A stretch of 17,006 nucleotides of DNA from Actinomycetes bacterium. Lineage in GTDB: Bacteria; Actinomycetota; Acidimicrobiia; Acidimicrobiales; SZUA-35. Shown here piece after piece: positions 1-7,566 of the stretch. The stretch covers positions 1-17,006 of the forward strand of contig JAAETV010000015.1 of assembly GCA_024227975.1 (NCBI GenBank). Direction: 5' to 3'. Position 1 is the stretch's first letter, and the number at the start of each line of letters is the position of its first letter. The notes under the pieces were generated by a model. It had not been told where the DNA came from. It saw only the letters and a list, made by a program, of their open reading frames with translations, and made no database searches. The position numbers and the translations under genes are program-made.

Positions 1-15
1 GGCGAAACTCGTGAA

Positions 16-34
16 GGAGCGCCTCCGGCGCTCC
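16..34 (-). terminator. Hairpin after the response-regulator gene
   Basis: A perfect 8-bp stem (GGAGCGCC / GGCGCTCC) with a 3-nt loop starts 3 nt past the stop codon of the response regulator. On the minus strand it is followed by TTCACGAGTTT, so there is no real U-tract. Position and strength suggest the transcription end of the xseA-to-regulator run. Many high-GC bacteria use hairpins without a U-run. Termination is inferred. Confidence 0.55.
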
Positions 35-37
35 GAC

Positions 38-688
38 TCAGACAGGCTCGGATTCGGCGGAGTCGAGGTTGATGATGCCCATGCGCACGGCGCTCAGCAC
101 GGCATGGGTCAGCGACTGGGCGTCGAGCTTGCGGTAGATGGCGTTCAGGTGATTGTGAACGGTCTTGGTTGTGATGCCGAGGTAGCGACCGGCCTGCTTG
201 GTGCTCATCCCGTCGGCGATGGATTGCAGGATCTCCACCTGGCGATCGGACAACAGGTCCTGATGGTCAGGAGCTTCCTGGGCCGTGGTCAGCATGGCGC
301 CGGCAACGGCTGGAGACAGGACGGTGTCGCCCTCGGCCACCCGCAACACTGTTTCCCGGACCTCGGCAAACGATGTCCCCTTGCTCAGGTAGGCACTGGC
401 CCCGGCCGCGATCGCATCACGGGTCTTGTCGATGTCGTCGTGCATGGTCAGCACTGCGACCCGCGTCCCCGGCACCTCCTGGCGAATCCGGCGGGTGGCT
501 TCGATGCCGTCCATTACCGGCATCGAGAGGTCCATCAGCACCACCTGGGGTTGGAGTGCTCGGGCCAAGGCCACTGCTTCCTCCCCGTTCGATGCCTCAC
601 CAACGACATGATCCCCTGCTGATTCGAACGACTTCTTGAGGCCTTCGCGGAGGAGCGAGTGGTCGTCGGCCAGAAGTATTTTGATCAT
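38..688 (-). CDS. NarL/FixJ-family response regulator
   Basis: This 216-residue protein is a cytoplasmic two-component response regulator that should bind DNA when phosphorylated by the kinase just upstream. The N-terminal receiver domain (about 1-120) has the acidic pair D8/D9, the phospho-acceptor D53 in an MDLSMP context, T81 and K103, so all the usual receiver residues are present. A LuxR-type helix-turn-helix lies at about 146-190 (LSDRQVEILQSIADG...TTKTVHNHLNAIYRKL). The length is normal for the NarL family. The ATG at 688 overlaps the kinase stop by four bases (ATGA), which fixes the start and suggests translational coupling. A hairpin follows the stop. The target genes cannot be read from the sequence. 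Confidence 0.93.
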   Translation of the reverse strand: MIKILLADDHSLLREGLKKSFESAGDHVVGEASNGEEAVALARALQPQVVLMDLSMPVMDGIEATRRIRQEVPGTRVAVLTMHDDIDKTRDAIAAGASAYLSKGTSFAEVRETVLRVAEGDTVLSPAVAGAMLTTAQEAPDHQDLLSDRQVEILQSIADGMSTKQAGRYLGITTKTVHNHLNAIYRKLDAQSLTHAVLSAVRMGIINLDSAESEPV

Positions 689-2430
689 GGTTTCTTCACC
701 TGTTCGGATGGTTGACTCGTCTGCACGGTAATGGTCGTTCCCTGACCAGGCTGGCTGGAAATCTCCAGCATTGCACCCACTGAGGCAGCCCGCTCACGCA
801 TCCCAACCAAACCGTAGGCTGAGCCGCGGATGCCTTTCGATGGGTCGAAACCTCGTCCATCATCTTGCACTACCAATACTCCGCGTCCTTCAGTGATCAT
901 CCATGCTAGGTGGACCTTGGACGCACTTGAGTGTTTTTCGACGTTGACCAGAGCTTCCTGGGCGATTCTCAGAATCTCGTTCTCAACTACGGCGGGTAGC
1001 CGCTCGGACGTCGAAGGGACCTGCAAGTTGACCTCGACCTGGCTGCGTTTCTCGAATCGTTCTACCACTTCGCCTAAAACGACCGTCAGGGGCCGATCGG
1101 CGGTGACAGCGGCCCGGAGTTCGATGAGCGTATCGCGAAACTCGCTGATCGCTCCCTGAACGTCCTCGTGAAGCTGTTTCAAATCGGGTGATGATTGGTC
1201 CCGGTCACCATTGATTCGCTCCAGTTCCAAAGCAATATAGGTCAGGTATTGGCCGAGACGATCGTGGAGATCGCGGGCGATGCGAGATCGTTCCTCGGCT
1301 GCGGCCAGGGATCGGAGCCGTCGAAAAGAGCGGGCGTTGGCCAAGGTCAAGGCCAACACGTCTGACATCCCGTGGAGGATGTCGGCATGCGAGCTCTCAT
1401 AGTTGCCCGGCTCCTCGTGCTCGATGGCGACGAGTCCGATGTCGACGCCGGCCACGACCAGGCGCGTGTAGAGCCCGCTGCCTTGACGGCCATACTCCGT
1501 TGCCAAATCCTCGACCCGCAACAACTCGCTGGCCTCGGCCGCCAGGTTGAGCGGTGGGGTCAGCTCGGCCGTCGGTACCTGGGGGTGAAGGTCGAACCCA
1601 TCTTGGAACTGGGGAGCCCAGTCGCCGTCCTCATAGGAGACGATGGCGATCCGATGAGCATCGAAGGTCTCGATCAGCTGCTCCTTCGTCGCCTGGAGCA
1701 CATCACTGAGATCGAGTGACGAGGGAAGCGTTCTGGCCAGATCGGTCAGGAGCTCCAATAGCTGGTTGGTATCGGCCAGTTTGTCTCGCTGGGCGGCCAG
1801 GGCCTTGCGTCGCTGCTCGATGTCGACCAACCGGTCGAGTACCAGGCCGGGCACGATCGCCACCCCGGCCAGGGCGGTGACGGCCAGTGGTCCCGGATAG
1901 TTCAACCCTTCGCTGAGCATGATCGATGGGATGGGCGACAACATGACCGAGATCACGCCGGACATGATCCCGACCGACATACCCCACCCGAATCCAGCGA
2001 TGGCGATGGCCACAAAAAGTGACCCAACGAATGGGCTGCTCAACCCCTGGCTGAACCCGATGGCAATGGCTAGGGCGGTGACGTCGCCCATCGCTTTCAG
2101 GAGGGGGAGAAGCCCAGGCTCACCGAAGCGAATCGGGACGATCGTTCGCCATGAGGTGATGAAGATGGCGACCGAGAGAGTCACCACGACCTTGATGTCG
2201 CCATCGCCGGCCCATGAGGTGGCGAAGGCCAGGCCGATCATCACCGCCCCCCACCGCAGGGCGGCCAGTACCGCCGCCAATGAAGCGTTGAGCCCGGCAC
2301 TCAGTTCTTGGGCCCGCTCGGCGCTCGGCTTGGTGGCGGACCAGAGTCTCCGTACGGTGCTGGTCGCGTCGGCGGGCCCCGGGCTCACGGGGGGAACAAT
2401 GGCAGGAGTAGGTTGTGGACTGTTCACCAC
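685..2430 (-). CDS. Membrane sensor histidine kinase with GAF domain (NarL-partner type)
   Basis: This 581-residue kinase should autophosphorylate on His and pass phosphate to the regulator encoded by the overlapping next gene. A Pro-rich N-terminus precedes several hydrophobic segments at about 50-200, which form a membrane-embedded sensor without a large extracytoplasmic loop. A short coiled linker (about 200-225) leads to a GAF-like domain (about 225-370). The HisKA_3 dimerisation helix holds the phospho-acceptor H389 in RIARDLHDRLGQ. The HATPase_c domain shows the N box (N496 in EALVNVEKHS), DDGRGFD (523-529) and GLVGMRERA. The start is a double GTG at 2430/2427 preceded by a G-rich stretch. 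The gene lies 69 bp after the prenyl synthase. The signal sensed is unknown; the GAF and membrane domains are plausible sensors. Confidence 0.92.
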   Translation of the reverse strand: MVNSPQPTPAIVPPVSPGPADATSTVRRLWSATKPSAERAQELSAGLNASLAAVLAALRWGAVMIGLAFATSWAGDGDIKVVVTLSVAIFITSWRTIVPIRFGEPGLLPLLKAMGDVTALAIAIGFSQGLSSPFVGSLFVAIAIAGFGWGMSVGIMSGVISVMLSPIPSIMLSEGLNYPGPLAVTALAGVAIVPGLVLDRLVDIEQRRKALAAQRDKLADTNQLLELLTDLARTLPSSLDLSDVLQATKEQLIETFDAHRIAIVSYEDGDWAPQFQDGFDLHPQVPTAELTPPLNLAAEASELLRVEDLATEYGRQGSGLYTRLVVAGVDIGLVAIEHEEPGNYESSHADILHGMSDVLALTLANARSFRRLRSLAAAEERSRIARDLHDRLGQYLTYIALELERINGDRDQSSPDLKQLHEDVQGAISEFRDTLIELRAAVTADRPLTVVLGEVVERFEKRSQVEVNLQVPSTSERLPAVVENEILRIAQEALVNVEKHSSASKVHLAWMITEGRGVLVVQDDGRGFDPSKGIRGSAYGLVGMRERAASVGAMLEISSQPGQGTTITVQTSQPSEQVKKP

Positions 2431-2499
2431 AGGTACCCCCCATCGGCGAGACGGCGACGAGGTTCAGGGGCATTGCTCTGATTGACGCTAGCGCCTGGC

Positions 2500-3564
2500 T
2501 CAGCTGTTTCTAGCTGCAACGTAGTCGGCGAGGTCACCAAGTGCTTCCTTGGCCATGTCAGTGAATGGAAGTCGGGGGATGATTGAGACCGCCTCAACGA
2601 CCAGCCTGTCGATGCGAGCCTCGATGTCGGAGATGGCATCAGTGGCTACGAACACTTCGACAATGGCCTTGATTTCGGCCGTCGAGAGGTCCCGCTGGCC
2701 GACCTGGTCGAGCACCCGCGCCTCTTCCGGAGTAGCCCGCTCGACCGCTAGCGACAACAGTTCGGTTGGCTTGCCTTCACGTAGATCGTCGCCGACTGGC
2801 TTGCCCAAGAGGATTTCGTCGCCAACAATGCCAAGCAGGTCGTCACGCAGCTGGAAAGCTTGCCCCAAGGGTCGCCCGTAGCCGTCGAGCACGGCCAGCA
2901 GCTCGGGATCGGCGGCCCGTCCCAGCGATGAGCCGAGCTGGAGGGGCCGGACGATGGTGTACAGGGCCGACTTGAAGGTCGACACCTGACGGGCCGTTTC
3001 CAGATCGAGCTGGCCGGAAGCAGCCGAGCGCAGATCGAGGTATTGGCCGAGGTTCAGCTCGATCCGGAGATCATCCCAGATGAGGCGGGCGGCGGGGCCT
3101 GAATCGGCCATCAGCTTGTCGGCGAAGGCGTGGCTCAGGTCGCCGATGAGTATCGCCACCCCCTCACCGAACCGTCGAGGCTCACCCCGCCAGCCTTCAG
3201 AGGTGAGACGTTGGGCCTGGGTGACGTGGATCGTCGGCTGGCCCCGGCGGGTGACGGAGTCGTCCATGATGTCGTCGTGGATCAGGGCGAAGGCTTGGAG
3301 CAGCTCGAGGGCAGCCCCAACGTCGATCACGACAGACGTATCGGCAGAGTCGGAACCAGTCGAGCCCTGCCAGGCCCAATAACAGAAGGCTGCCCGTATG
3401 CGCTTGCCGCCCCGGGCCACGATCGAACGGAGCTGTTCGATCGCTTCGGCCAGGCGGGGGTCGACACCTGACCACTCTGTCGATTGCTGCTCGAGGAACT
3501 GGTCGAGGCGCTCATTGACCTTGGCGGCGACATCGAGCAGGGCCGAAGGGGGTTGTGCTGACAT
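2500..3564 (-). CDS. Polyprenyl diphosphate synthase, probably geranylgeranyl type
   Basis: A trans-isoprenyl diphosphate synthase of 354 residues that condenses isopentenyl diphosphate with an allylic diphosphate to make a linear prenyl chain. The first Asp-rich motif is ALIHDDIMDDSVTRRGQPT and the second is QLRDDLLGIVGD followed by GKPVGDDLREGK. The substrate-binding GGKRIR is near residue 53. The residues before the first motif (LLQAFALIHDD) resemble actinobacterial IdsA-type enzymes, which suggests a C20 product. Product length is inferred, and a longer-chain (quinone side chain) enzyme is possible. The ATG is 20 bp past the xseB stop, so it is likely co-transcribed with xseBA. No terpene cyclase or quinone gene is nearby to reveal the use of the product. 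Confidence 0.9.
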   Translation of the reverse strand: MSAQPPSALLDVAAKVNERLDQFLEQQSTEWSGVDPRLAEAIEQLRSIVARGGKRIRAAFCYWAWQGSTGSDSADTSVVIDVGAALELLQAFALIHDDIMDDSVTRRGQPTIHVTQAQRLTSEGWRGEPRRFGEGVAILIGDLSHAFADKLMADSGPAARLIWDDLRIELNLGQYLDLRSAASGQLDLETARQVSTFKSALYTIVRPLQLGSSLGRAADPELLAVLDGYGRPLGQAFQLRDDLLGIVGDEILLGKPVGDDLREGKPTELLSLAVERATPEEARVLDQVGQRDLSTAEIKAIVEVFVATDAISDIEARIDRLVVEAVSIIPRLPFTDMAKEALGDLADYVAARNS

Positions 3565-3584
3565 GATCGTTCCCGCCCCAGCCC

Positions 3585-3857
3585 TCAGCGGCCAGCGTTG
3601 GTGCTGTTCGCGCCTTTGCCGCCAGCGGCGTCATCGTCGAGCAGGTCATCGACCACCGCTTCGACGTCGGTTCTGACCACTCGTAGCCGTTGGCGGCAGT
3701 AGCGGACCAGGACCGCCCCTCTAGCCACCCGATCGGCCAGTACGTCGACGTCGACCGTGCTCGATTCGAGCTGGGCCAGGATGTCGTCGAGCTCTTCGAG
3801 AGCGTCGGTGTAGGAGAGGTCGAGCTCACCATCGTGTTGTTCGCTCCGCTCGGTCAT
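3585..3857 (-). CDS. xseB: Exodeoxyribonuclease VII small subunit
   Basis: This 90-residue protein matches XseB in size and sequence. The core LSYTDALEELDDILAQLESSTVDVDVLADRVARGAVLVRYCRQRL has the typical acidic helix-hairpin-helix pattern of the small subunit. It assembles with XseA into the ATP-independent nuclease that degrades single-stranded DNA. Its ATG overlaps the xseA stop by four bases, the classic xseA-xseB coupling. The tail after about residue 75 is Gly/Ala/Asn-rich and probably disordered. The identification rests on both the sequence and its place directly after xseA. Confidence 0.92.
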   Translation of the reverse strand: MTERSEQHDGELDLSYTDALEELDDILAQLESSTVDVDVLADRVARGAVLVRYCRQRLRVVRTDVEAVVDDLLDDDAAGGKGANSTNAGR

Positions 3858-5134
3858 TGGTCCTCGATCACGCTCCCCTCATCATCGGCTGGCGGATCTA
3901 CCTCCGTGACCGTACTGACGAGGCGACCCAATGCGGTAGTCGTGACGATGATGGAACCGGTCGGGGCATCAGCTGGGCGGCGGACCAGGGTGCCGTCGGT
4001 GAGGTTGGTGATAGACCAACCCCGAGCCAGTGCGGCTGCCGGATTGAGGGCCTCGAGTCGCACATCGGCGTGGTCGAGGCCGGCCTCGGCCCGGTCCAAG
4101 GTCCGCTGGCTGCGGTGGTTGAGGTGGGTGACGAATGAATCGAGCAGGTTTCCATGGCGGTCCATGGCCCGCGACGCCGCGGCCACCAGCTGGTGACCAG
4201 CAGTTGCAAGGTTGTGACTCGCCCCTTCCAGGAGCTGGCTGGCTAGGACCGACAAGCGGTCGGCGGCCTCGGCCACCTCATTGTCGAAATGGCGCACCCC
4301 TTCGACGAAGACGGCGGCGGCGGCCGTCGGCGTCTTGGCCGACACCGACGCCACCTCATCGGCAACCGAGCGATCGACCTCATGGCCAACCCCCACCACC
4401 ACCGGATAGGGACAGGTGGCGATGGCTCGGGCCACCTGCTCACTGTCGAAGGCGGCGAGATCGATCTTGGCTCCACCGCCCCGTACCACCGCCACCATGT
4501 CGACGGCGGCCCGGCCGGCCTGCTCGATGGCAGCGGCCAGGCTGACAACGGCATCGAGGCCCTGAACTCTGGCGTCGAACAAGGAAACGGTGAAGTCATA
4601 GCCGCTCAGCCCCAGTTCGTGGACGAAGTCAGCGTGAGCCGCGCTCTCCTCGCTGGTTACGAGCCCGATGCGCAAGGGCAGGGCCGGGAGCTCCAAGGCC
4701 CCATTCGCCTCCAGCAGGCCATCGGCTCGGAGCCGGTCCAGCAGAGCCTGGCGGGCCAATGCCATCTGGCCCATGGTGTATGAGGGGTCGATGAGGCTCA
4801 TGACCATCTGCACCCGACCCTGAGGTGGGTAGTAGGCGATCTGGCCCCTGATGCGGATCTCCAGTCCATCGTGCATGCGGATGGCCCCCGACTTGCGGAG
4901 GATGGCATTGACTCGGTGTTTGTTGGCCGCGAACAGGGCCACCGGCAGTACCACCGAGGTCGAAGTACCAAGATCGTCCGACGGCTCGACGAGATCGAAG
5001 TAGACGTGCTCGTTGACCGATCGGGTCAGGCCCGAGATCGCACCCTTGACCCATACCTCGTCGGGAAAGGTGGTGTCGATGGCAGCACTGAGGGCACTGC
5101 AGAGGTCGCGCACAGTGAGGGTTTCAGCCACCAC
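3854..5134 (-). CDS. xseA: Exodeoxyribonuclease VII large subunit
   Basis: The catalytic subunit of ExoVII, about 426 residues, trims single-stranded DNA ends during repair and recombination. The N-terminal OB-fold (about 5-110) carries VWVKGAISGLTRSVNEHVYFDL. The catalytic domain shows RGGGAKIDLAAFDSE (from residue 218), VVVGVGHEVDRSVADEVA (from about 246) and KTPTAAAA (about 267-274), all family hallmarks. A helical region and the C-terminal ARGWSITNLTDG segment follow. The frame stays open far upstream (to 5962), but that extension is antisense to the EAL gene and unlike the family. I place the start at the tandem GTG at 5134/5131. There is no clear Shine-Dalgarno and a TAACAT box lies just upstream, so the mRNA may be leaderless. 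Confidence 0.92.
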   Translation of the reverse strand: MVAETLTVRDLCSALSAAIDTTFPDEVWVKGAISGLTRSVNEHVYFDLVEPSDDLGTSTSVVLPVALFAANKHRVNAILRKSGAIRMHDGLEIRIRGQIAYYPPQGRVQMVMSLIDPSYTMGQMALARQALLDRLRADGLLEANGALELPALPLRIGLVTSEESAAHADFVHELGLSGYDFTVSLFDARVQGLDAVVSLAAAIEQAGRAAVDMVAVVRGGGAKIDLAAFDSEQVARAIATCPYPVVVGVGHEVDRSVADEVASVSAKTPTAAAAVFVEGVRHFDNEVAEAADRLSVLASQLLEGASHNLATAGHQLVAAASRAMDRHGNLLDSFVTHLNHRSQRTLDRAEAGLDHADVRLEALNPAAALARGWSITNLTDGTLVRRPADAPTGSIIVTTTALGRLVSTVTEVDPPADDEGSVIEDQ

Positions 5135-5138
5135 CAAA

Positions 5139-5197
5139 ATGTTAGCCAAGAATACGGCGGAGCATCGCTGTGGACGGGCGCTCGCATTGGCTAGTGT
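5139..5197. promoter_or_regulatory. Symmetric divergent promoter candidate between xseA and the EAL gene
   Basis: The 114-bp divergent gap contains inverted copies of TTGGCTA: TAGCCAA at 5143-5149 and TTGGCTA at 5187-5193. Each copy runs into a possible -10 box: TAACAT reading toward xseA (minus, 5144-5139) and TAGTGT reading toward the EAL gene (plus, 5192-5197). The minus copy would place the transcript start close to the xseA GTG. No convincing -35 box is visible for either direction. The symmetry could also mark an operator. This is an inference from sequence pattern only. Confidence 0.3.
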
Positions 5198-5248
5198 GGC
5201 GCCGGGTACCTCGGCAGAGGTCGGCGGGCTGACCACGAAAGCGAGAAC

Positions 5249-7513
5249 GTGACAGACCGTAGCTTGGCGCCCGTAGGTGAGGCGCTCCTCGACGCGTTCG
5301 TTCCCCCTCTGAGCCTGGACGGACCTCCATCGGTCGATTTTGTCGTGAATCAGGACTCTGTGGTCGACGGCGTTGCTGTCACCTTGTCCGACCCTGCGAC
5401 CGACCGCCCCCATTTGATGTACGTCAGCACCAACCTGGCCAGCATGCTCGGCTTTCAAGCCGACGAGCTCCTGGGTCGGCCGTTGACTGCGTTCTTCGGT
5501 GATGATCCACCTCGCCACCAGCTGGAGGCCATCGAGCGCAACCTGGCCCAGGTCGGTCAGATCGAAGTCAGCCATGTGTTGCGCCATCGCAACGGTGATG
5601 CCGTGGCTGTTCACGCCACCCACACCGTGTTGCCGGCGATCCATCCCACGGCCCGCTATCGGCTGATCCAGATTCGTGATCTGTCCCGAAGTTCGGCCGA
5701 GCAGCTCCTGGCCGACCAGACCCTCGTCGTTGATTCGCTGGCTCGGGGGCAGGATCTCGGTTCGTTGTGCCACCAGGTGGCCGTACACGTCGAGTCCGTC
5801 CTCTTTGCCAGTGGCCGCTGCTGGATCGGGGTGACCGATCTCTATGATCGGCTCGAAGCCGTCGTCACCGCAGGCCAGGACCTCGATGTTGTCGGGCGAG
5901 TCTTGCGCCTGATCCTGGGCAATGGGGATCGGACGAGCCCTCGCTGTGTGCTGGTCGAGCATCTGCCTCCCGACCTGGCCGAACCCTTGTCCAGTACCGG
6001 TGTCTCGGCCTTGTGGGCCTTCCCGACCGTCGATTCCAATGGTCAGCAGCGAGGGGCTCTAGTCGTTGCCCACACCGGTGAGGACATCCCCAGCGACGAC
6101 GAGATCCGCTTTCTCGACCATCTGGCCCATGTGGTGGCGGCCGCCATCGAGCGGGCCGCCGTCGAGGCGACCCTGGCCCACCGGGTCCTACACGATCCCC
6201 TGACCCAGCTTCCCAACCGGGCCTTGGTCGTCGACCGGCTGGAGCAGGCCCTGGCCCGCCTCGAACGGGACTCGTCGACCCTGTCGGTCCTGCTGGTCGA
6301 TATCGACCGGTTCAAGTCGCTCAATGACAGCTGGGGTTCCGATGTCGGCGATCAGGTATTGCTCGAGGTGGCCAACCGGTTGCTGGGTTCGGTCCGCCTC
6401 GGCGACACCGTTGGCCGTATCGCCAGTGATCAATTCCTCATGGTCTGCGTTGCCAACGGTGATCTCAATGCCTCGGTGGTCGCCCGTAGGGTCATCAAGT
6501 GCCTGTCTGAGCCAATCTTGCTAGCTACCGCCGAGGAGCTTCACATCACCGCCTCGGTCGGCGTAGTGGCTGTCAATGGCAACGACCAGACGGCGGCCAC
6601 CATCATCAGCAGCGCCGAGTCCGCCCTGGCTCGCGCCGTCGAGATGGGTCGCGGCAACTACGCCTTGTTCGACGAGCGGCTCCAGCGCAAGGTCACGGCC
6701 CGCCATGATCTGGAGCAAGCCCTCCACAGCGCCATCACCGAGGGGCAACTAGTGCTCCATTATCAGCCGGTATGTGAGGTGAAGACGGGTCGGATGGTTG
6801 GCGCTGAGGCCCTGGTGCGATGGGACCGGCCCGGTCATGGCCTGCTCGGACCCGTCGAGTTCATCGATGTCGCTGAGGAGACCGGGCTCATCGTGCCGTT
6901 GGGGGCATGGGTCATCGACGAGGCCGCCCGGGCTCTGTCCAACTGGCCGCGAGCCTCGGGGCTCTCGCCTGTCATCTCCATCAATCTGTCGGCTCGCCAG
7001 TTGGCTTCCGATTCGTTGATTTCGACGGTCAGGTCGGCCATGGAGCGATACGGTCTGCCCCCGGTCCGGTTCGGGTTCGAGGTCACGGAGTCGAAGCAGA
7101 TCGACGACTTCGAGGCCGCAGTCGACACCCTCAATGCTTTGTCGGAGCTTGGTTGCCGCATCGCCATCGATGATTTCGGCATTGGCTACGCAACCCTCGA
7201 CTATCTGCGCCGATTCTCCATGGCCGACGTGATCAAGATCGATCGTTCGTTCGTGGCCGGCATAGGCCGATCTCGGGAGGATGCTGCCATTGTCAGCGCG
7301 TCGATGGCCTTGGCTTCGTCGCTCAAGCTGCAGGTCGTTGCCGAGGGGGTGGAGCATTCCTCCCAGCTCGGCTTTTTACGGGAACATGGCTGCCAGTTCG
7401 CTCAGGGCTATGCCCTGAGCGCACCGGTCCCGCTCGATGCGGTCCTGCGCCTCTGGCACAGCGAGTACCTGTTCGATCCGGAGACCGACGAGTCGTCCCG
7501 GAACACGGCCTAG
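5249..7513 (+). CDS. PAS-GAF-GGDEF(degenerate)-EAL c-di-GMP protein
   Basis: This 754-residue cytoplasmic protein (no membrane segment seen) probably breaks down cyclic di-GMP. A PAS-like domain lies at about 30-145, a GAF-like domain at about 158-305, GGDEF at about 310-475 and EAL at about 485-740. The GGDEF signature reads ASDQF (392-396), so cyclase activity is unlikely. The RLGD motif at 383-386 keeps the RxxD inhibitory-site spacing, and FKSLND is kept. In EAL the expected residues are present: E520 (EAL), N579, E614, D641/D642, K663, E699 of AEGVE and Q719 of QGY. The start is GTG at 5249 with only a weak ribosome site. Divergent from xseA and convergent with ccr, it appears to be a single-gene unit. 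Confidence 0.93.
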   Translation: MTDRSLAPVGEALLDAFVPPLSLDGPPSVDFVVNQDSVVDGVAVTLSDPATDRPHLMYVSTNLASMLGFQADELLGRPLTAFFGDDPPRHQLEAIERNLAQVGQIEVSHVLRHRNGDAVAVHATHTVLPAIHPTARYRLIQIRDLSRSSAEQLLADQTLVVDSLARGQDLGSLCHQVAVHVESVLFASGRCWIGVTDLYDRLEAVVTAGQDLDVVGRVLRLILGNGDRTSPRCVLVEHLPPDLAEPLSSTGVSALWAFPTVDSNGQQRGALVVAHTGEDIPSDDEIRFLDHLAHVVAAAIERAAVEATLAHRVLHDPLTQLPNRALVVDRLEQALARLERDSSTLSVLLVDIDRFKSLNDSWGSDVGDQVLLEVANRLLGSVRLGDTVGRIASDQFLMVCVANGDLNASVVARRVIKCLSEPILLATAEELHITASVGVVAVNGNDQTAATIISSAESALARAVEMGRGNYALFDERLQRKVTARHDLEQALHSAITEGQLVLHYQPVCEVKTGRMVGAEALVRWDRPGHGLLGPVEFIDVAEETGLIVPLGAWVIDEAARALSNWPRASGLSPVISINLSARQLASDSLISTVRSAMERYGLPPVRFGFEVTESKQIDDFEAAVDTLNALSELGCRIAIDDFGIGYATLDYLRRFSMADVIKIDRSFVAGIGRSREDAAIVSASMALASSLKLQVVAEGVEHSSQLGFLREHGCQFAQGYALSAPVPLDAVLRLWHSEYLFDPETDESSRNTA

Positions 7514-7530
7514 CCGGACCCAGTCAGGCA

Positions 7531-7559
7531 GGCCCGCACTGGCGCCGCCAGACCGGGCC
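7531..7559. terminator. Bidirectional hairpin between the EAL gene and ccr
   Basis: The 53-bp convergent gap holds a compact hairpin: outer stem GGCCCG/CGGGCC, a CA/AC internal loop, inner stem CTGGC/GCCAG and a GCC loop. It sits 17 nt past the EAL-gene stop and 7 nt past the ccr stop on the other strand, so it could terminate both. There is no T-run on either side. Termination is inferred from position and strength. Confidence 0.65.
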
Positions 7560-7566
7560 GGATGGA

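Noticed and set aside
1919..2485. 188-residue plus-strand frame over the kinase N-terminus
   Set aside because: It is antisense to the membrane region of the kinase; the hydrophobic codons create an open mirror frame with no family resemblance.
5135..5962. Upstream in-frame extension of xseA to a 702-residue protein
   Set aside because: The extension is antisense to the PAS-GAF part of the EAL gene, has no XseA-like sequence, and the family N-terminus begins at about 5134.
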